Origin: Thermodesulfobacterium hydrogeniphilum
GTDB taxonomy: Bacteria > Desulfobacterota > Thermodesulfobacteria > Thermodesulfobacteriales > Thermodesulfobacteriaceae
Assembly (NCBI RefSeq): GCF_000746255.1
Contig: NZ_JQKW01000011.1
Coordinates: 1 to 64,000, forward strand
Length of the DNA stretch: 64,000 nt
Reading direction: 5' to 3'
In this document: in pieces, positions 27,609 through 36,392 of the stretch
Numbering within the stretch: the first letter of the stretch is position 1
Layout of the letters: every line of letters starts with the position of its first letter
The notes under the pieces: generated by a model
Seen by the model: the letters and a program-made list of their open reading frames with translations, nothing else
Told to the model about the DNA's origin: nothing
Databases searched by the model: none
Made by a program: the position numbers and the translations under genes

Positions 27609-28202
27609 ATGAAAAAAATAAAAGGATTAGTAGTTGGAGTAGGGGGGCAAGGAATTATACTTTTTACCAGAGTTTTAGGGGAAGCATGTGTAAAAGAAAA
27701 CATACCTATTATAGTTTCTGAAATTCATGGGATGGCACAAAGAGGAGGTGTAGTAGAGAGCTCTATTTGTATTTATGGAAAATCTCCTTATGTCTCCGAA
27801 GGAGAAGCAGATTTTTTAATTGCTTTTGAACCTGCAGAAGCTCTTAGATTTATAAAAAGAACCCAAAAGAATACCGTTTTTATTATAAGTAAAAATCCAG
27901 TTTTACCTCTCTCAGTAAAAGAGGGTTCTGCCACCTATCCTGATTTAAGCCCTTTTTTTGAAAAAATAAAAGACTATTTTTCTAAAATATTTTTTATACC
28001 TGGAGAAGACCTTGCTAAAGAAGCAGGCTCAGGAAAAGCCTTAAACATAGTTATGCTGGGTGCCTCTTCTGCTTTAGGACTTTTTCCTGTATCTCCTAAA
28101 AGTTTAAAAGAAACTCTTTTAACCCTTTTACCTGAAAAGTTGCATGAGATGAATTTAAAAGCCTTTGATTTAGGATTTAACTATATAAAATCTCTGATGT
28201 AA
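27609..28202 (+). CDS. iorB: Indolepyruvate:ferredoxin oxidoreductase beta subunit
   Basis: This 197-residue gamma-domain subunit of the 2-oxoacid:acceptor oxidoreductase family has VGVGGQGIILFTRVLGEA at the N-terminus, then the EIHGMAQRGGVVESS motif. It pairs with IorA, starting two bases after its stop behind AAGGAG. Its 3' end overlaps the convergent methyltransferase gene by 33 bases. Confidence 0.95.
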   Translation: MKKIKGLVVGVGGQGIILFTRVLGEACVKENIPIIVSEIHGMAQRGGVVESSICIYGKSPYVSEGEADFLIAFEPAEALRFIKRTQKNTVFIISKNPVLPLSVKEGSATYPDLSPFFEKIKDYFSKIFFIPGEDLAKEAGSGKALNIVMLGASSALGLFPVSPKSLKETLLTLLPEKLHEMNLKAFDLGFNYIKSLM

Positions 28203-28994
28203 AATTTCATAAAGAATTATACCTGTTGCCACAGCTACATTTAAAGACTGAGCTTTGCCAAATACAGGAATAGTAAGATTTTTATCTGCTAAATTTTTAG
28301 CCTCTTTAGAAAGACCTTTAGCCTCATTTCCCAAGATTAAAGCTACCTTATCTGAAAAATTCACTTCAAAAAGATTAATTCCATTTTTTGCTACAGTTCC
28401 TATAATCTGAAAATTTTCTTTTTTAAGTTGGAGAATAATTTCTTTTATAGATTCTACAGGCAAAACTGGAAGATGAAGAATACTTCCTGCACTACTACGG
28501 ACTGCTTTAGGAGTATAAGGATCGGCAGTACCTTTAGTGTAGAAAATTGCTTTAACTCCGGCAGCATCAGCTACTCTTATTATAGCTCCCACATTACTTG
28601 GATCCTGTATAGACTCCAAAATTAAAATTGTATTAGCTTTAGCTTGAAAAACTTCTTCTTTTTTAAATTTTTCAGGTTGTTTTATAGCAGATATTATACC
28701 TTGAGGAGCTTCTGTATATGAAATTTCTTTTATAAGATTATCAGAAAAAATATAAACAGGAATATTTTTTGATTTCGCAAGTTTTATAATCTCTTTAGCT
28801 TTTTCTGTTTTTTCAAGTTCTTCACCTATTCCAATTAAAATTACAGGAGCATTATTTTGTATAGCCTCTTTTACAAAAACAAAACCTTCTAATAAAAAGG
28901 CTTTTTGTTTTTTTCTAGTGTGAGAATTAATCAAAGCTTTTAAAAATTTAAAAATTTTGTTTTCTTTGCTTTTTATAATTTTTTTTGGAGACAT
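28170..28994 (-). CDS. TrmH/SpoU-family RNA 2'-O-ribose methyltransferase
   Basis: This 274-residue protein has an N-terminal substrate-binding domain (about 1-105; KQKAFLLEGFVFVKEAI) and a SPOUT knotted domain. The three family motifs are ILESIQDPSNVGAIIRVADA, LILGNEAKGLS and IPVFGKAQSLNVAVATGI. It transfers a methyl group from S-adenosylmethionine to a ribose 2'-OH in rRNA or tRNA. The target nucleotide cannot be read from sequence. It starts 13 bases downstream of tRNA-Ser on the same strand and may be co-transcribed with it. Confidence 0.92.
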   Translation of the reverse strand: MSPKKIIKSKENKIFKFLKALINSHTRKKQKAFLLEGFVFVKEAIQNNAPVILIGIGEELEKTEKAKEIIKLAKSKNIPVYIFSDNLIKEISYTEAPQGIISAIKQPEKFKKEEVFQAKANTILILESIQDPSNVGAIIRVADAAGVKAIFYTKGTADPYTPKAVRSSAGSILHLPVLPVESIKEIILQLKKENFQIIGTVAKNGINLFEVNFSDKVALILGNEAKGLSKEAKNLADKNLTIPVFGKAQSLNVAVATGIILYEILHQRFYIVKS

Positions 28995-29007
28995 AATAAA
29001 ATATTGA

Positions 29008-29098
29008 CGGAGGAGGCGGGATTCGAACCCGCGGTGCAGACTTTAATCTGCACAGCCGATTTCGAGTCGGCCCCCTTCGTCCACTCGGGCACTCCTCC
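29008..29098 (-). tRNA. tRNA-Ser (anticodon CGA)
   Basis: This 91-nt cloverleaf is read on the minus strand. The acceptor stem is GGAGGAG/CTCCTCC with discriminator G. The anticodon stem GCCGA/TCGGC encloses loop CTCGAAA (anticodon CGA, for UCG). A long variable arm TGCAGA...TCTGCA is typical of serine tRNAs. The T arm is GCGGG-TTCGAAT-CCCGC. The 3' CCA is not encoded, since TCA follows. A TATACT lies about 15 bases upstream on the same strand (29118-29113). Confidence 0.96.
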
Positions 29099-29158
29099 TT
29101 TTTTAAAACTTTAGTATATTTATAATAAAATTTTTTAATTAATTTTTTAAAATTATCT

Positions 29159-29187
29159 TTGAATTTTTAAATCTTTTATATTATAAT
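29159..29187 (+). promoter_or_regulatory. Promoter of the CBS-GGDEF gene
   Basis: TTGAAT (29159-29164) and a perfect TATAAT (29182-29187) have an ideal 17-base spacer. The ATG at 29237 follows, behind AAAGGAG. Confidence 0.6.
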
Positions 29188-29236
29188 TATATATTCAAAT
29201 AAAAATTTTAAAATCGCAAATCAAAGGAGTTTTTTA

Positions 29237-30154
29237 ATGAAAGTAAAAGACATAATGGAAACTGATCTCATTACTCTAAAACCTGACAATACAATTCAGG
29301 ATTTAATTAAATGCTTTTCAGATACTGAGGTAGGGAGCGTCATTATTATAAATGATAATAATGAACCTATCCATATAATCACTCTTAGAGATTTACCAAA
29401 AATATTTTTAATTCAACCTTCTCCTTCTTACATCAAAAATATCTTAAAAGCTCTTAATAAAACTAAAAAATCTTTGATAACTATCTCTGCAAATAAATCC
29501 TTTACAGAAGCTCTGACCTTAATGAACAAGTTTGATATAAGTCATATTCCTGTAATTAATAATAAAAATAAATTGATAGGAATTCTTAGCTTAAGAAATA
29601 TAGTAAAATCAGTTCCTGAAGTGATCTATTTAGATCCCCTTACTGAGGTTAATAATAGATTATATTTAGATCTGGTTAAACAAAAATTAAAAAAATCTAA
29701 AGGTTCAATTTCTGTTTTAATGATAGATTTGGACAATTTTAAAAATATTAACGATACCTATGGACATCTTTTAGGAGATGTGGTATTAAAAAACGTGGCT
29801 AAAACCATTAAAAATAATGTTAAAATAAGTGATGAAGTAATAAGATATGGAGGGGAAGAATTTTTGGTAATTGCTTATAGATGCGATCTTAAAACAGGCA
29901 AAATTGTTGCAGAGCGTTTAAGAAAGAAAGTTGAAAAAATAAAAATCAAAGGGTATCCTGATATACATATTACAGTAAGCATAGGTGTTGCCTGCTACCA
30001 TCCAGGAGATGATCTGTTTTCAACAATTGAAAAAGCTGATAAAGCTATGTATCAAGCTAAAAGATTGGGAAAAAATAGAGTGGAAATTTGGAAAGAAGAT
30101 ATCGGTTTAAATAATTTAAACAATAAAAAAGATTTTTCTACCTTTTTAATTTAA
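29237..30154 (+). CDS. CBS-pair diguanylate cyclase
   Basis: This 305-residue cytoplasmic protein has an N-terminal CBS pair (residues 1 to about 125; MKVKDIMETDLITLKPDN and later FDISHIPVINNKNKLIGIL) and a C-terminal GGDEF domain. The active-site motif is RYGGEEF and DLDNFKNINDTYGH is intact, so c-di-GMP synthesis is expected. The RxxD feedback-inhibition site is replaced by KISD. CBS pairs usually bind adenine nucleotides, which suggests energy-dependent control of c-di-GMP. The 3' end overlaps tadA (convergent) by 17 bases. Confidence 0.93.
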   Translation: MKVKDIMETDLITLKPDNTIQDLIKCFSDTEVGSVIIINDNNEPIHIITLRDLPKIFLIQPSPSYIKNILKALNKTKKSLITISANKSFTEALTLMNKFDISHIPVINNKNKLIGILSLRNIVKSVPEVIYLDPLTEVNNRLYLDLVKQKLKKSKGSISVLMIDLDNFKNINDTYGHLLGDVVLKNVAKTIKNNVKISDEVIRYGGEEFLVIAYRCDLKTGKIVAERLRKKVEKIKIKGYPDIHITVSIGVACYHPGDDLFSTIEKADKAMYQAKRLGKNRVEIWKEDIGLNNLNNKKDFSTFLI

Positions 30155-30599
30155 AAAAATTTTTTAAAATATTTTGAGCCTTTTCTTTTAGAAGCCCTTC
30201 TCTTATTTTAAGTCTGTGATTTAATCTCTGATCTTGCACTATGTTATAAATACTTCCGCAAGCTCCTGTTTTTTTATCTTTTGTAGCAAAAATTAGTTCT
30301 TCTATCCTTGCAAGAACAAGAGCATAGGCACACATAGGACAGGGTTCCAAAGTAACATACATTTTGCAACCGAGCAATCTATAATTCCCTAAGTTTTGGC
30401 AGGCCTCTTTTATAGCAATAATTTCAGCATGAGCTGTAGGATCATTTAATTTGATCATTTGATTTCTTCCTCTTCCTATAATCTCCCCTTCAGGACCAAT
30501 TATAATAGCTCCTACAGGAACCTCCTCTTCTTTAAAAGCTATTTCAGCTTCTTTTAAAGCTTCTTCCATAAAAAAATGATCTTTTTCATTAAACATCAT
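30138..30599 (-). CDS. tadA: tRNA-specific adenosine deaminase
   Basis: This 153-residue zinc deaminase converts A34 to inosine in tRNA-Arg(ACG). The catalytic HAE motif is in DPTAHAEIIAI. The zinc cysteines are in EPCPMCAYALVLARI. The GACGSIYNIVQD segment matches TadA rather than the cytidine or guanine deaminases. It starts seven bases after the ispH fusion gene and has no clear Shine-Dalgarno site, so translation is probably coupled. Confidence 0.93.
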   Translation of the reverse strand: MMFNEKDHFFMEEALKEAEIAFKEEEVPVGAIIIGPEGEIIGRGRNQMIKLNDPTAHAEIIAIKEACQNLGNYRLLGCKMYVTLEPCPMCAYALVLARIEELIFATKDKKTGACGSIYNIVQDQRLNHRLKIREGLLKEKAQNILKNFFKLKR

Positions 30600-30606
30600 G
30601 TTTAAA

Positions 30607-32241
30607 TTATTTTATAATCAAACTTATAATAAAATATACCAAAGGTAAAGTTATAGATAAAGTTTCTAAATAAATTATTTGTCCAAGAGGTCTATCTTTA
30701 ATAATAATTGTAAGCAAATAAGCCAAAATCCACACTAAAAATGTTAAAAGATAAGATAAATTATAAAAAATAACAGGAATTATAATTAAAATACCTGAAA
30801 TTATTGTTAAGAACATAAGTTTATATACTACACTTTCTCTATAAGATAAAGAAAAAAGCAAAAAATTTTTAGGTAAAAAACCATCTGTTTGAAAATATAC
30901 TAATTCCAAATATAATCTTAAGAATAATAAAATATTTATGATCTGTAAAAAAAATATTGCAAAATTTATATCCCAAAAGGGATATAAATATAAGGATAAG
31001 CCTATAAAAAATAAAAACTCCCATAAGAAAGAAAGAGAAGTTTTAAATAAAATCTGATCCAAGAAGAATAAAACTATAGCTAAACCAAGAATTTTCGGTT
31101 TGTAACCTATAGCTCCTATTAAAGTTAAAAGTGCTGATAATACAATTAAAAATTTAACTAAGGTTTTGTGTTTATTTATACAGAGATATTTTACAGAATA
31201 ATAAAATTTAAAGCTTTCTTGATTTTGTAGATTTAAAAAATTATACCTAAACATTAAAAATGAAAAGACAAAAAGAGTTAGGAAAAAGGTTTTAAAATTC
31301 CAAGGGTAATTTATAAAATTTAAAAATCCCAACCATAAAAATAAAAAATTTAAAGTATAAAGAAGAGACAAAAAGGAAAAAGCCTTTAAAAGTCTATAAA
31401 AATTTGAGGTTTTAGATTTAATAAAGTCAACCACTTCATTTATAAGCCAGTTGGGAGTTGAAGCCCCTGCAGTAATTCCTATGATCTTGCAATTTTTAAG
31501 TTCTTCCCAAGGTAATTCCTCTGGTTTTTCTATTAAATATACTTTTTTGCCTTCTTTTTTAGCAATCTCAGCAAGTCTGTTAGTGTTAGCACTAAATTTT
31601 CCTCCGATCACTATAATAGCATCTGAGCTCTGGCTTAAGGTTCTTACTTCATTTTGTCTTACCTCTGTAGCATTGCAAATGGTATTTATAATCTGACCAT
31701 TAGGATATTTATCAAGAATAGCCTCAGAAAGTTCCTTAAACAGTTTTTTATTCTGGGTAGTTTGAGAAAGAATTACATAGTTTTTAAGTTCTGGCAATTT
31801 TTCTACATCCTCAATAGAATTCACTACATAGCCCTTATTTTTACAATATCCGAGAATTCCTTTTACCTCAGCATGATTTTTATCCCCTATGATAATCACT
31901 TCTTTTCCTTGCGAAACAGCTTTTTTAGCAAGAGCTTGAACTTTTAAAACTCTGGGGCAGGTTCCATCTATAATTTTGTGCTTTTTGAAAAGTTCTTCTT
32001 TTTCTTCAGGAGGGACTCCATGAGCTCTTAAAATACATACTCCAGAAGGAAATTCTTCTTTAGTGTCTTTTATAATTTTTACTCCCAAGATATTTAAAAG
32101 CTCCAAGGTTTGAGGATTATGGATAAGAGGACCATAAGTATAAATAGGATATCTTCCTTCATTTAAAGCTTTTAGAACCAAATTAACCGCTCTTCTTACC
32201 CCCATGCAAAATCCTGCTTTTTTAGCAATTCTTATTTTCAT
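30607..32241 (-). CDS. ispH: IspH (HMBPP reductase) fused to a polytopic membrane domain
   Basis: Residues 1 to about 275 are a full 4-hydroxy-3-methylbut-2-enyl diphosphate reductase, the last step of the MEP isoprenoid pathway. The three iron-sulfur cysteines C12, C95 and C189 are present, with His41, His74, His123 and Glu125 in their usual motifs (RAHGVPP; KNHAEVKG; GASTPNW). From about 280 to 544 comes an extra domain of eight or nine hydrophobic helices that is not part of normal IspH (about 280-320 residues). I see no Asp-rich prenyltransferase motif in it. AAGAGG precedes the ATG. It is one continuous frame in a tadA-ispH-radC cluster. Confidence 0.9.
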   Translation of the reverse strand: MKIRIAKKAGFCMGVRRAVNLVLKALNEGRYPIYTYGPLIHNPQTLELLNILGVKIIKDTKEEFPSGVCILRAHGVPPEEKEELFKKHKIIDGTCPRVLKVQALAKKAVSQGKEVIIIGDKNHAEVKGILGYCKNKGYVVNSIEDVEKLPELKNYVILSQTTQNKKLFKELSEAILDKYPNGQIINTICNATEVRQNEVRTLSQSSDAIIVIGGKFSANTNRLAEIAKKEGKKVYLIEKPEELPWEELKNCKIIGITAGASTPNWLINEVVDFIKSKTSNFYRLLKAFSFLSLLYTLNFLFLWLGFLNFINYPWNFKTFFLTLFVFSFLMFRYNFLNLQNQESFKFYYSVKYLCINKHKTLVKFLIVLSALLTLIGAIGYKPKILGLAIVLFFLDQILFKTSLSFLWEFLFFIGLSLYLYPFWDINFAIFFLQIINILLFLRLYLELVYFQTDGFLPKNFLLFSLSYRESVVYKLMFLTIISGILIIIPVIFYNLSYLLTFLVWILAYLLTIIIKDRPLGQIIYLETLSITLPLVYFIISLIIK

Positions 32242-32984
32242 AAAAATCCTCTTCTTAAGCTTTTTTCTAAACTTTCTATAATCCCTTGTTCAGCCATACT
32301 AAAATAACCTTCTTTTCCTATGATTATATGATCTAAAACTTTAATTTGAAGCAAATTACCTGCCAAAATTAAAACTTTTGTAATATTCAAATCTTGTTGA
32401 GATGGCTTAATCTCACCTGAAGGATGATTATGAGCTAAAATTACTGAAACCGCTTTTTTTTCTAAAGCTTTAGTAAAAATCTCCCTGGGATAAACCGCAC
32501 TTTCTGTAACAGTTCCTAAAAATAAAGTATCTATTTCAATGATCTTAGATTTAGAATCTAAAAAAATAACCTTTAAAACCTCTCTATTCAGATTTTGCAT
32601 TTCATACTTTAAATAATTATATACCTCTTCTGGTGACCTTAAATAATCAGCATTCAAAGCTTTGCATTTTAAGTACCTTCTGGCCACTTCTTTTATTACT
32701 TTCAAAGGTAAAGCTGATTTCTCTTTAAGGCCTTTTATTTGTGAAAGCTCTTCTAAAGGGGCATCAAGAACTTTATCCAAAGTTTTATAGCGATTAAGTA
32801 ATTCTCTGGCGAGTTTTCTTGTATCTTTATAGGGAATATTAAGCATAAGTAAAAGTTCCAAAAGATCCTCATCTGTAAATTTATCAGGTCCCTCTTTTAA
32901 AAATCTTTCTTTTACCCTTCTTCTATGTCCCTTAGCCTTTTCATAAGCTTGTAAAGCAGTCTTTTCTTTCTTTAAAATAGACAT
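32238..32984 (-). CDS. radC: RadC-family JAB/MPN metalloprotein
   Basis: This 248-residue protein has an N-terminal helix-hairpin-helix-like segment (ELLLMLNIPYKDTRKLARELL; ELSQIKGL). The C-terminal JAMM domain has the zinc motif AHNHPSGEIKPSQQD and the upstream glutamate strand. The family is common, but its function is unresolved; the old link to recombination repair is doubtful. It overlaps ispH by four bases and follows the lptC-like gene by one base. Confidence 0.93.
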   Translation of the reverse strand: MSILKKEKTALQAYEKAKGHRRRVKERFLKEGPDKFTDEDLLELLLMLNIPYKDTRKLARELLNRYKTLDKVLDAPLEELSQIKGLKEKSALPLKVIKEVARRYLKCKALNADYLRSPEEVYNYLKYEMQNLNREVLKVIFLDSKSKIIEIDTLFLGTVTESAVYPREIFTKALEKKAVSVILAHNHPSGEIKPSQQDLNITKVLILAGNLLQIKVLDHIIIGKEGYFSMAEQGIIESLEKSLRRGFL

Positions 32985-32985
32985 T

Positions 32986-33471
32986 TTACAAACTAAATTT
33001 TATTCTTGGTTTTTCTTTTATTTGAAAGTCTCCTGTATCAATCTTATAAATTAATCCCTTTCCTTTAGCAATTAAACCTTTCTTTTTTACCAAAACTTTT
33101 TTATCTGTAATAATTAATCCCTGTTTAGGAAAATAAATGAGTTCATCTGTAAAAACCTCTCCAAATTTTTGAGTAAAAAGATGCACTTTCCCTATAAGTA
33201 AAAATTTATCCTTTTTTCTATTATAAAAACCTTTATCTGCTATTATTTTTAAATTTTTTTGTAAATTTATAATAATAATTTTTATAGCTTCGCAAATATT
33301 ATCAGATCGCTCTTTAAATACAGATGCTTTAAACTTCCAGACTAATTTTTCTTTTTTATAAAAAGCATATTCTATATCCTGGGCTATAACTTTAAAAGTT
33401 TTATTTTTAGCCTGCAAAGAAAAAGGTAAATTAATAATTAAAATAAGTAAGAGCGTAATAATTCTTCCCAT
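32986..33471 (-). CDS. lptC: LptC-like LPS export protein
   Basis: This 161-residue protein has a single N-terminal signal/anchor (residues 4-20). A beta-rich body alternates short strands: VIAQDIEYAFYKKEKLVWKFKA, then LKIIADKGFYN and VHLFTQKFGEVFTDELIYF. That is the LptA/LptC/OstA jelly-roll pattern used to pass lipopolysaccharide through the periplasm. Position directly after kdsC (34-base overlap) supports the call. Assignment as LptC rather than another OstA-like protein is inferred. Confidence 0.8.
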   Translation of the reverse strand: MGRIITLLLILIINLPFSLQAKNKTFKVIAQDIEYAFYKKEKLVWKFKASVFKERSDNICEAIKIIIINLQKNLKIIADKGFYNRKKDKFLLIGKVHLFTQKFGEVFTDELIYFPKQGLIITDKKVLVKKKGLIAKGKGLIYKIDTGDFQIKEKPRIKFSL

Positions 33472-33989
33472 TTTCCTTTGGCCTTTAAAATAAGATCACA
33501 TACCTCTCGGACAGCTCCTAAACCACCAGGACGATTAGTAACATAATCTACATATTCATTCACAGGAGGCCAGGCATTGGGAACACCTATAGCAAGTCCA
33601 ACCCTCTTTAAAATAGGCAAATCTACCCAGTCATCTCCCATATAAGCTACTTCTTCATCTTTTAAATTTTTCTCTTTTAAAATTTTTTCATAAAATGGTA
33701 ATTTACCAACTTTTCCCTGAACCTGAAAAAGCAATTCAATTCCAAGTTCCTTAGCTCTATTCTGAGTAACTAAGGAAAATCTACTTGAAAGAATAGCAAC
33801 TTCTACTCCTATTTTTTGAAGCAGTTTTATTCCCATTCCATCAAGAACATTAAAATGTTTAATTTCTTCTCCTTGACTTGTAAGAATAATTTTACCATCT
33901 GTTAAAATACCATCTACATCTAAAAGCAAAAGTTTAATTTTTTCTGCTTTTTTAAGAATTTCCAGAGGAAAATCCATATTTTTTAACAA
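33438..33989 (-). CDS. kdsC: 3-deoxy-D-manno-octulosonate-8-phosphate phosphatase
   Basis: This 183-residue HAD phosphatase begins its core with LLLDVDGILTDG, the nucleophile and acid Asp pair. It has VAILSSR as motif II and MGDDWVDLPILKRVGLAIG as motif IV, all in the KdsC arrangement. It removes phosphate from Kdo-8-P to give Kdo for the LPS core. It overlaps kdsA by 38 bases and lptC by 34, so the three are one operon. Confidence 0.93.
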   Translation of the reverse strand: MLKNMDFPLEILKKAEKIKLLLLDVDGILTDGKIILTSQGEEIKHFNVLDGMGIKLLQKIGVEVAILSSRFSLVTQNRAKELGIELLFQVQGKVGKLPFYEKILKEKNLKDEEVAYMGDDWVDLPILKRVGLAIGVPNAWPPVNEYVDYVTNRPGGLGAVREVCDLILKAKGKWEELLRSYLF

Positions 33990-34755
33990 CCTCTCTTAAA
34001 TCTCTAATTTGAGATAAAATGTTTTCTAACTCATCTAAAGGTAAAGAGTTGGGGCCATCACAAAGAGCCTTGTCAGGCTCTGGATGAACTTCCATAAAAA
34101 TTCCATCTACCCCTACTGCTACAGCTGCTCTTATTAGATAAGGAATAAATTCTCTTTCTCCTCCTGACTTACCTTCTCCACCTCCAGGAAGCTGAACACT
34201 ATGAGTGGCATCATAAATTACTCTTACTCCAAAACTTTTCATAATAGGAATGCTCCTAAAATCTACCACCAGATTTCTGTATCCAAAGATATAACCTCTT
34301 TCTGTAAGCAAGACCTCAGCAGGATTGTAAGCTTGTGCTTTTTGCAAGGCATATTTCATATCCCAGGGAGCCATAAATTGGCCTTTTTTAATATTCACTA
34401 TTTTCCCTGTTTTAGCAGCCTCTACAATTAAATCCGTTTGTCTGCAAAGAAAAGCCGGTATTTGAATAATATCCACCACTTCAGAGACAGGTTTCACCTG
34501 CCAGGTTTCATGCACATCTGTAGTAATAGTTACTCCTATCTTATCTTTTATCTCAGAAAGCCAAGCTAAACCTTTTTCAAGACCCGGACCCCTGTAAGAA
34601 AATAAAGAAGTTCTGTTAGCTTTATCAAAAGAAGCCTTAAATACATAGTCAAACCCAAAGCTAAGCACAAGATTTTTCAAATATTGGGCTATATAAAAAG
34701 CTGTATCAAAATCTTCTAAAACACAAGGACCTGCAATTATAAGAAAATTCTTCAT
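33952..34755 (-). CDS. kdsA: 2-dehydro-3-deoxyphosphooctonate aldolase (Kdo-8-P synthase)
   Basis: This 267-residue enzyme condenses arabinose-5-phosphate and phosphoenolpyruvate to Kdo-8-phosphate. Visible motifs are IAGPCVLED, FKASFDKANRTS, DVHETWQV, QIPAFLCRQTDLI and DATHSVQLPGG. A cysteine precedes VLED at the metal-site position, which hints at the metal-dependent class, though I have not aligned it. It is the first gene of the kdsA-kdsC-lptC unit. Confidence 0.95.
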   Translation of the reverse strand: MKNFLIIAGPCVLEDFDTAFYIAQYLKNLVLSFGFDYVFKASFDKANRTSLFSYRGPGLEKGLAWLSEIKDKIGVTITTDVHETWQVKPVSEVVDIIQIPAFLCRQTDLIVEAAKTGKIVNIKKGQFMAPWDMKYALQKAQAYNPAEVLLTERGYIFGYRNLVVDFRSIPIMKSFGVRVIYDATHSVQLPGGGEGKSGGEREFIPYLIRAAVAVGVDGIFMEVHPEPDKALCDGPNSLPLDELENILSQIRDLREVVKKYGFSSGNS

Positions 34756-34768
34756 GTTATTTCCTTTT

Positions 34769-34797
34769 TTGCTAAATTTTACAACTTATTTTATAAT
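34769..34797 (+). promoter_or_regulatory. Promoter of the radical SAM gene
   Basis: TTGCTA (34769-34774) and TATAAT (34792-34797) have a 17-base spacer. AAGAGG and the ATG at 34830 follow. Confidence 0.5.
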
Positions 34798-34829
34798 CAA
34801 AATAACATACTTCAAGAGGTTAAAACTTT

Positions 34830-36392
34830 ATGGATTATTTAAAGTTTGAAAAAGGTTATATTAAAAAAAGGTGGACAGGAAAAATATCTATAGCTCTGGT
34901 TTTCCCTAATATTTACAAAATAGGAATGTCAAATCTTGGATTTTTATATATCTATCAAGAGTTAAATAAATATAATGAAATAGTTTGTGAAAGGGTGTTT
35001 TTACCTGAAAAGAATGAACCTTTAAGATCAGTTGAAAGTAATCGCCCTCTTAAGGATTTTGATATAATTCTATTTTCTATTGCTTTTGAAGTTGATTATA
35101 TAAATGTTTTAAAAATTTTAAATCAAGCTAAAATATGCTTAGATCCTCAAAAAAGAGATGAAATAGTTTTAGCAGGTGGAGTTGCAACTTGGCTTAATCC
35201 AGATCCTTTAGTTCCATTTATAGATGGTTTTATCTTGGGAGAATGGGAAAAATTAGAAAATGAAATAGTTCCTTTATTTTTAGAATATTTTCAAGATAAA
35301 AAAACTTTACTTTTAAATCTAAATAAGTTTTCTTACTTTTATGCACCTTTAATTGAAGAAAAAAGTCTTATAAAAATAGCTAAAAGTAAAAAGACTACAA
35401 AAGCTGTTTTTTCTAAAATTATCAGTGAAAAGGCTGAATTTTCCAACACCTATTTAATAGAGATTTCAAAGGGCTGTGGAAGGGGGTGTAGATTCTGTGC
35501 GGCAGGTTTTGTTTACAGACCTCCTCGCAGTTATTCTGAAGAAATTTTAGAAGGGGTTGTTAATAACATTCCAAAAGGTTCAAAAGTAGGATTGATAGGA
35601 CTTGAATTTGCCAATAAAAAAGAAATCTTTTGTACAGGTAAAAAACTTATTGAAAATGATTGTATCCTTACCTTTTCCTCTTTAAGGATAGATACTTTAA
35701 ATGATGATTTTTTAGAGCTATTAAGAGGAACAAGAAGTATCGCTATTGCGCCTGAAACAGGATCTTTGAGATTAAAAAAAGTTATTAATAAAAATCTTTC
35801 TGAAGAAGAAATTTTTGAAGCTTTAGAAAAATTTGAGGAAAAAGGACTAAAAAATGTTAAATTTTATTTCATGCTTGGATTACCCATGGAAACAGAAGAA
35901 GACTTAGAAGAAACAGTAAAGTTTATAAAAAAGATTTTAAAGAAAAAATTTTTTTTGAATTTTTCTTTTTCATTTTCTTTTTTTGTTCCAAAACCTCATA
36001 CACCTTTTCAATGGCATAAATTCTTAGATATTAAAATTCTCAAAGAAAGAGAAGTTTTTATAAGAAAAAGACTTTATTTTATAAAAAATTTAAAAATAGA
36101 TCCTCCTAAGGAGGCTCTATTACAAACTATTATAGCAAGAGGAAATAGAAATTTAAAAGAGTTTTTAATAGCTATGGCTAAAGGAGAAAAATTAAACAGA
36201 GCTATAAAGAAAATAGTAGATATAAATGAGATCCTTCATCCTAAAGAGGATTTAAAGTATAAATTTACTTGGGATAAGATAGATACAGGAGTAAAAAAGG
36301 AATATTTATGGAAAGAATGGCAAAAAGCTTTGCAATTTAAGGTAACCTCTTTTTGTCAACCTGAAAAATGTAAGCGTTGTGGAGCTTGCTGA
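34830..36392 (+). CDS. B12-binding-type radical SAM protein
   Basis: This 520-residue protein has an N-terminal Rossmann-like region (ISIALVFPNIYKIGMSNLGF; VLAGGVATWLNPDPL) resembling cobalamin-binding modules. The radical SAM cluster motif is ISKGCGRGCRFCAAGF near residue 217, followed by an elongator-type TIM barrel (IAPETGS; FYFMLGLPMETEEDL). It ends with CQPEKCKRCGAC, a four-cysteine tail that could bind a second iron-sulfur cluster or zinc. The substrate is unknown. The family is close to YgiQ/TIGR03960-like proteins by style only. It abuts the convergent treT end without a visible terminator. Confidence 0.85.
   Translation: MDYLKFEKGYIKKRWTGKISIALVFPNIYKIGMSNLGFLYIYQELNKYNEIVCERVFLPEKNEPLRSVESNRPLKDFDIILFSIAFEVDYINVLKILNQAKICLDPQKRDEIVLAGGVATWLNPDPLVPFIDGFILGEWEKLENEIVPLFLEYFQDKKTLLLNLNKFSYFYAPLIEEKSLIKIAKSKKTTKAVFSKIISEKAEFSNTYLIEISKGCGRGCRFCAAGFVYRPPRSYSEEILEGVVNNIPKGSKVGLIGLEFANKKEIFCTGKKLIENDCILTFSSLRIDTLNDDFLELLRGTRSIAIAPETGSLRLKKVINKNLSEEEIFEALEKFEEKGLKNVKFYFMLGLPMETEEDLEETVKFIKKILKKKFFLNFSFSFSFFVPKPHTPFQWHKFLDIKILKEREVFIRKRLYFIKNLKIDPPKEALLQTIIARGNRNLKEFLIAMAKGEKLNRAIKKIVDINEILHPKEDLKYKFTWDKIDTGVKKEYLWKEWQKALQFKVTSFCQPEKCKRCGAC

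Noticed and set aside
30607-31400. Calling the C-terminal membrane part of the IspH fusion a UbiA prenyltransferase
   Set aside because: I see neither of the two Asp-rich motifs of that family; a real UbiA protein is encoded at 48556.
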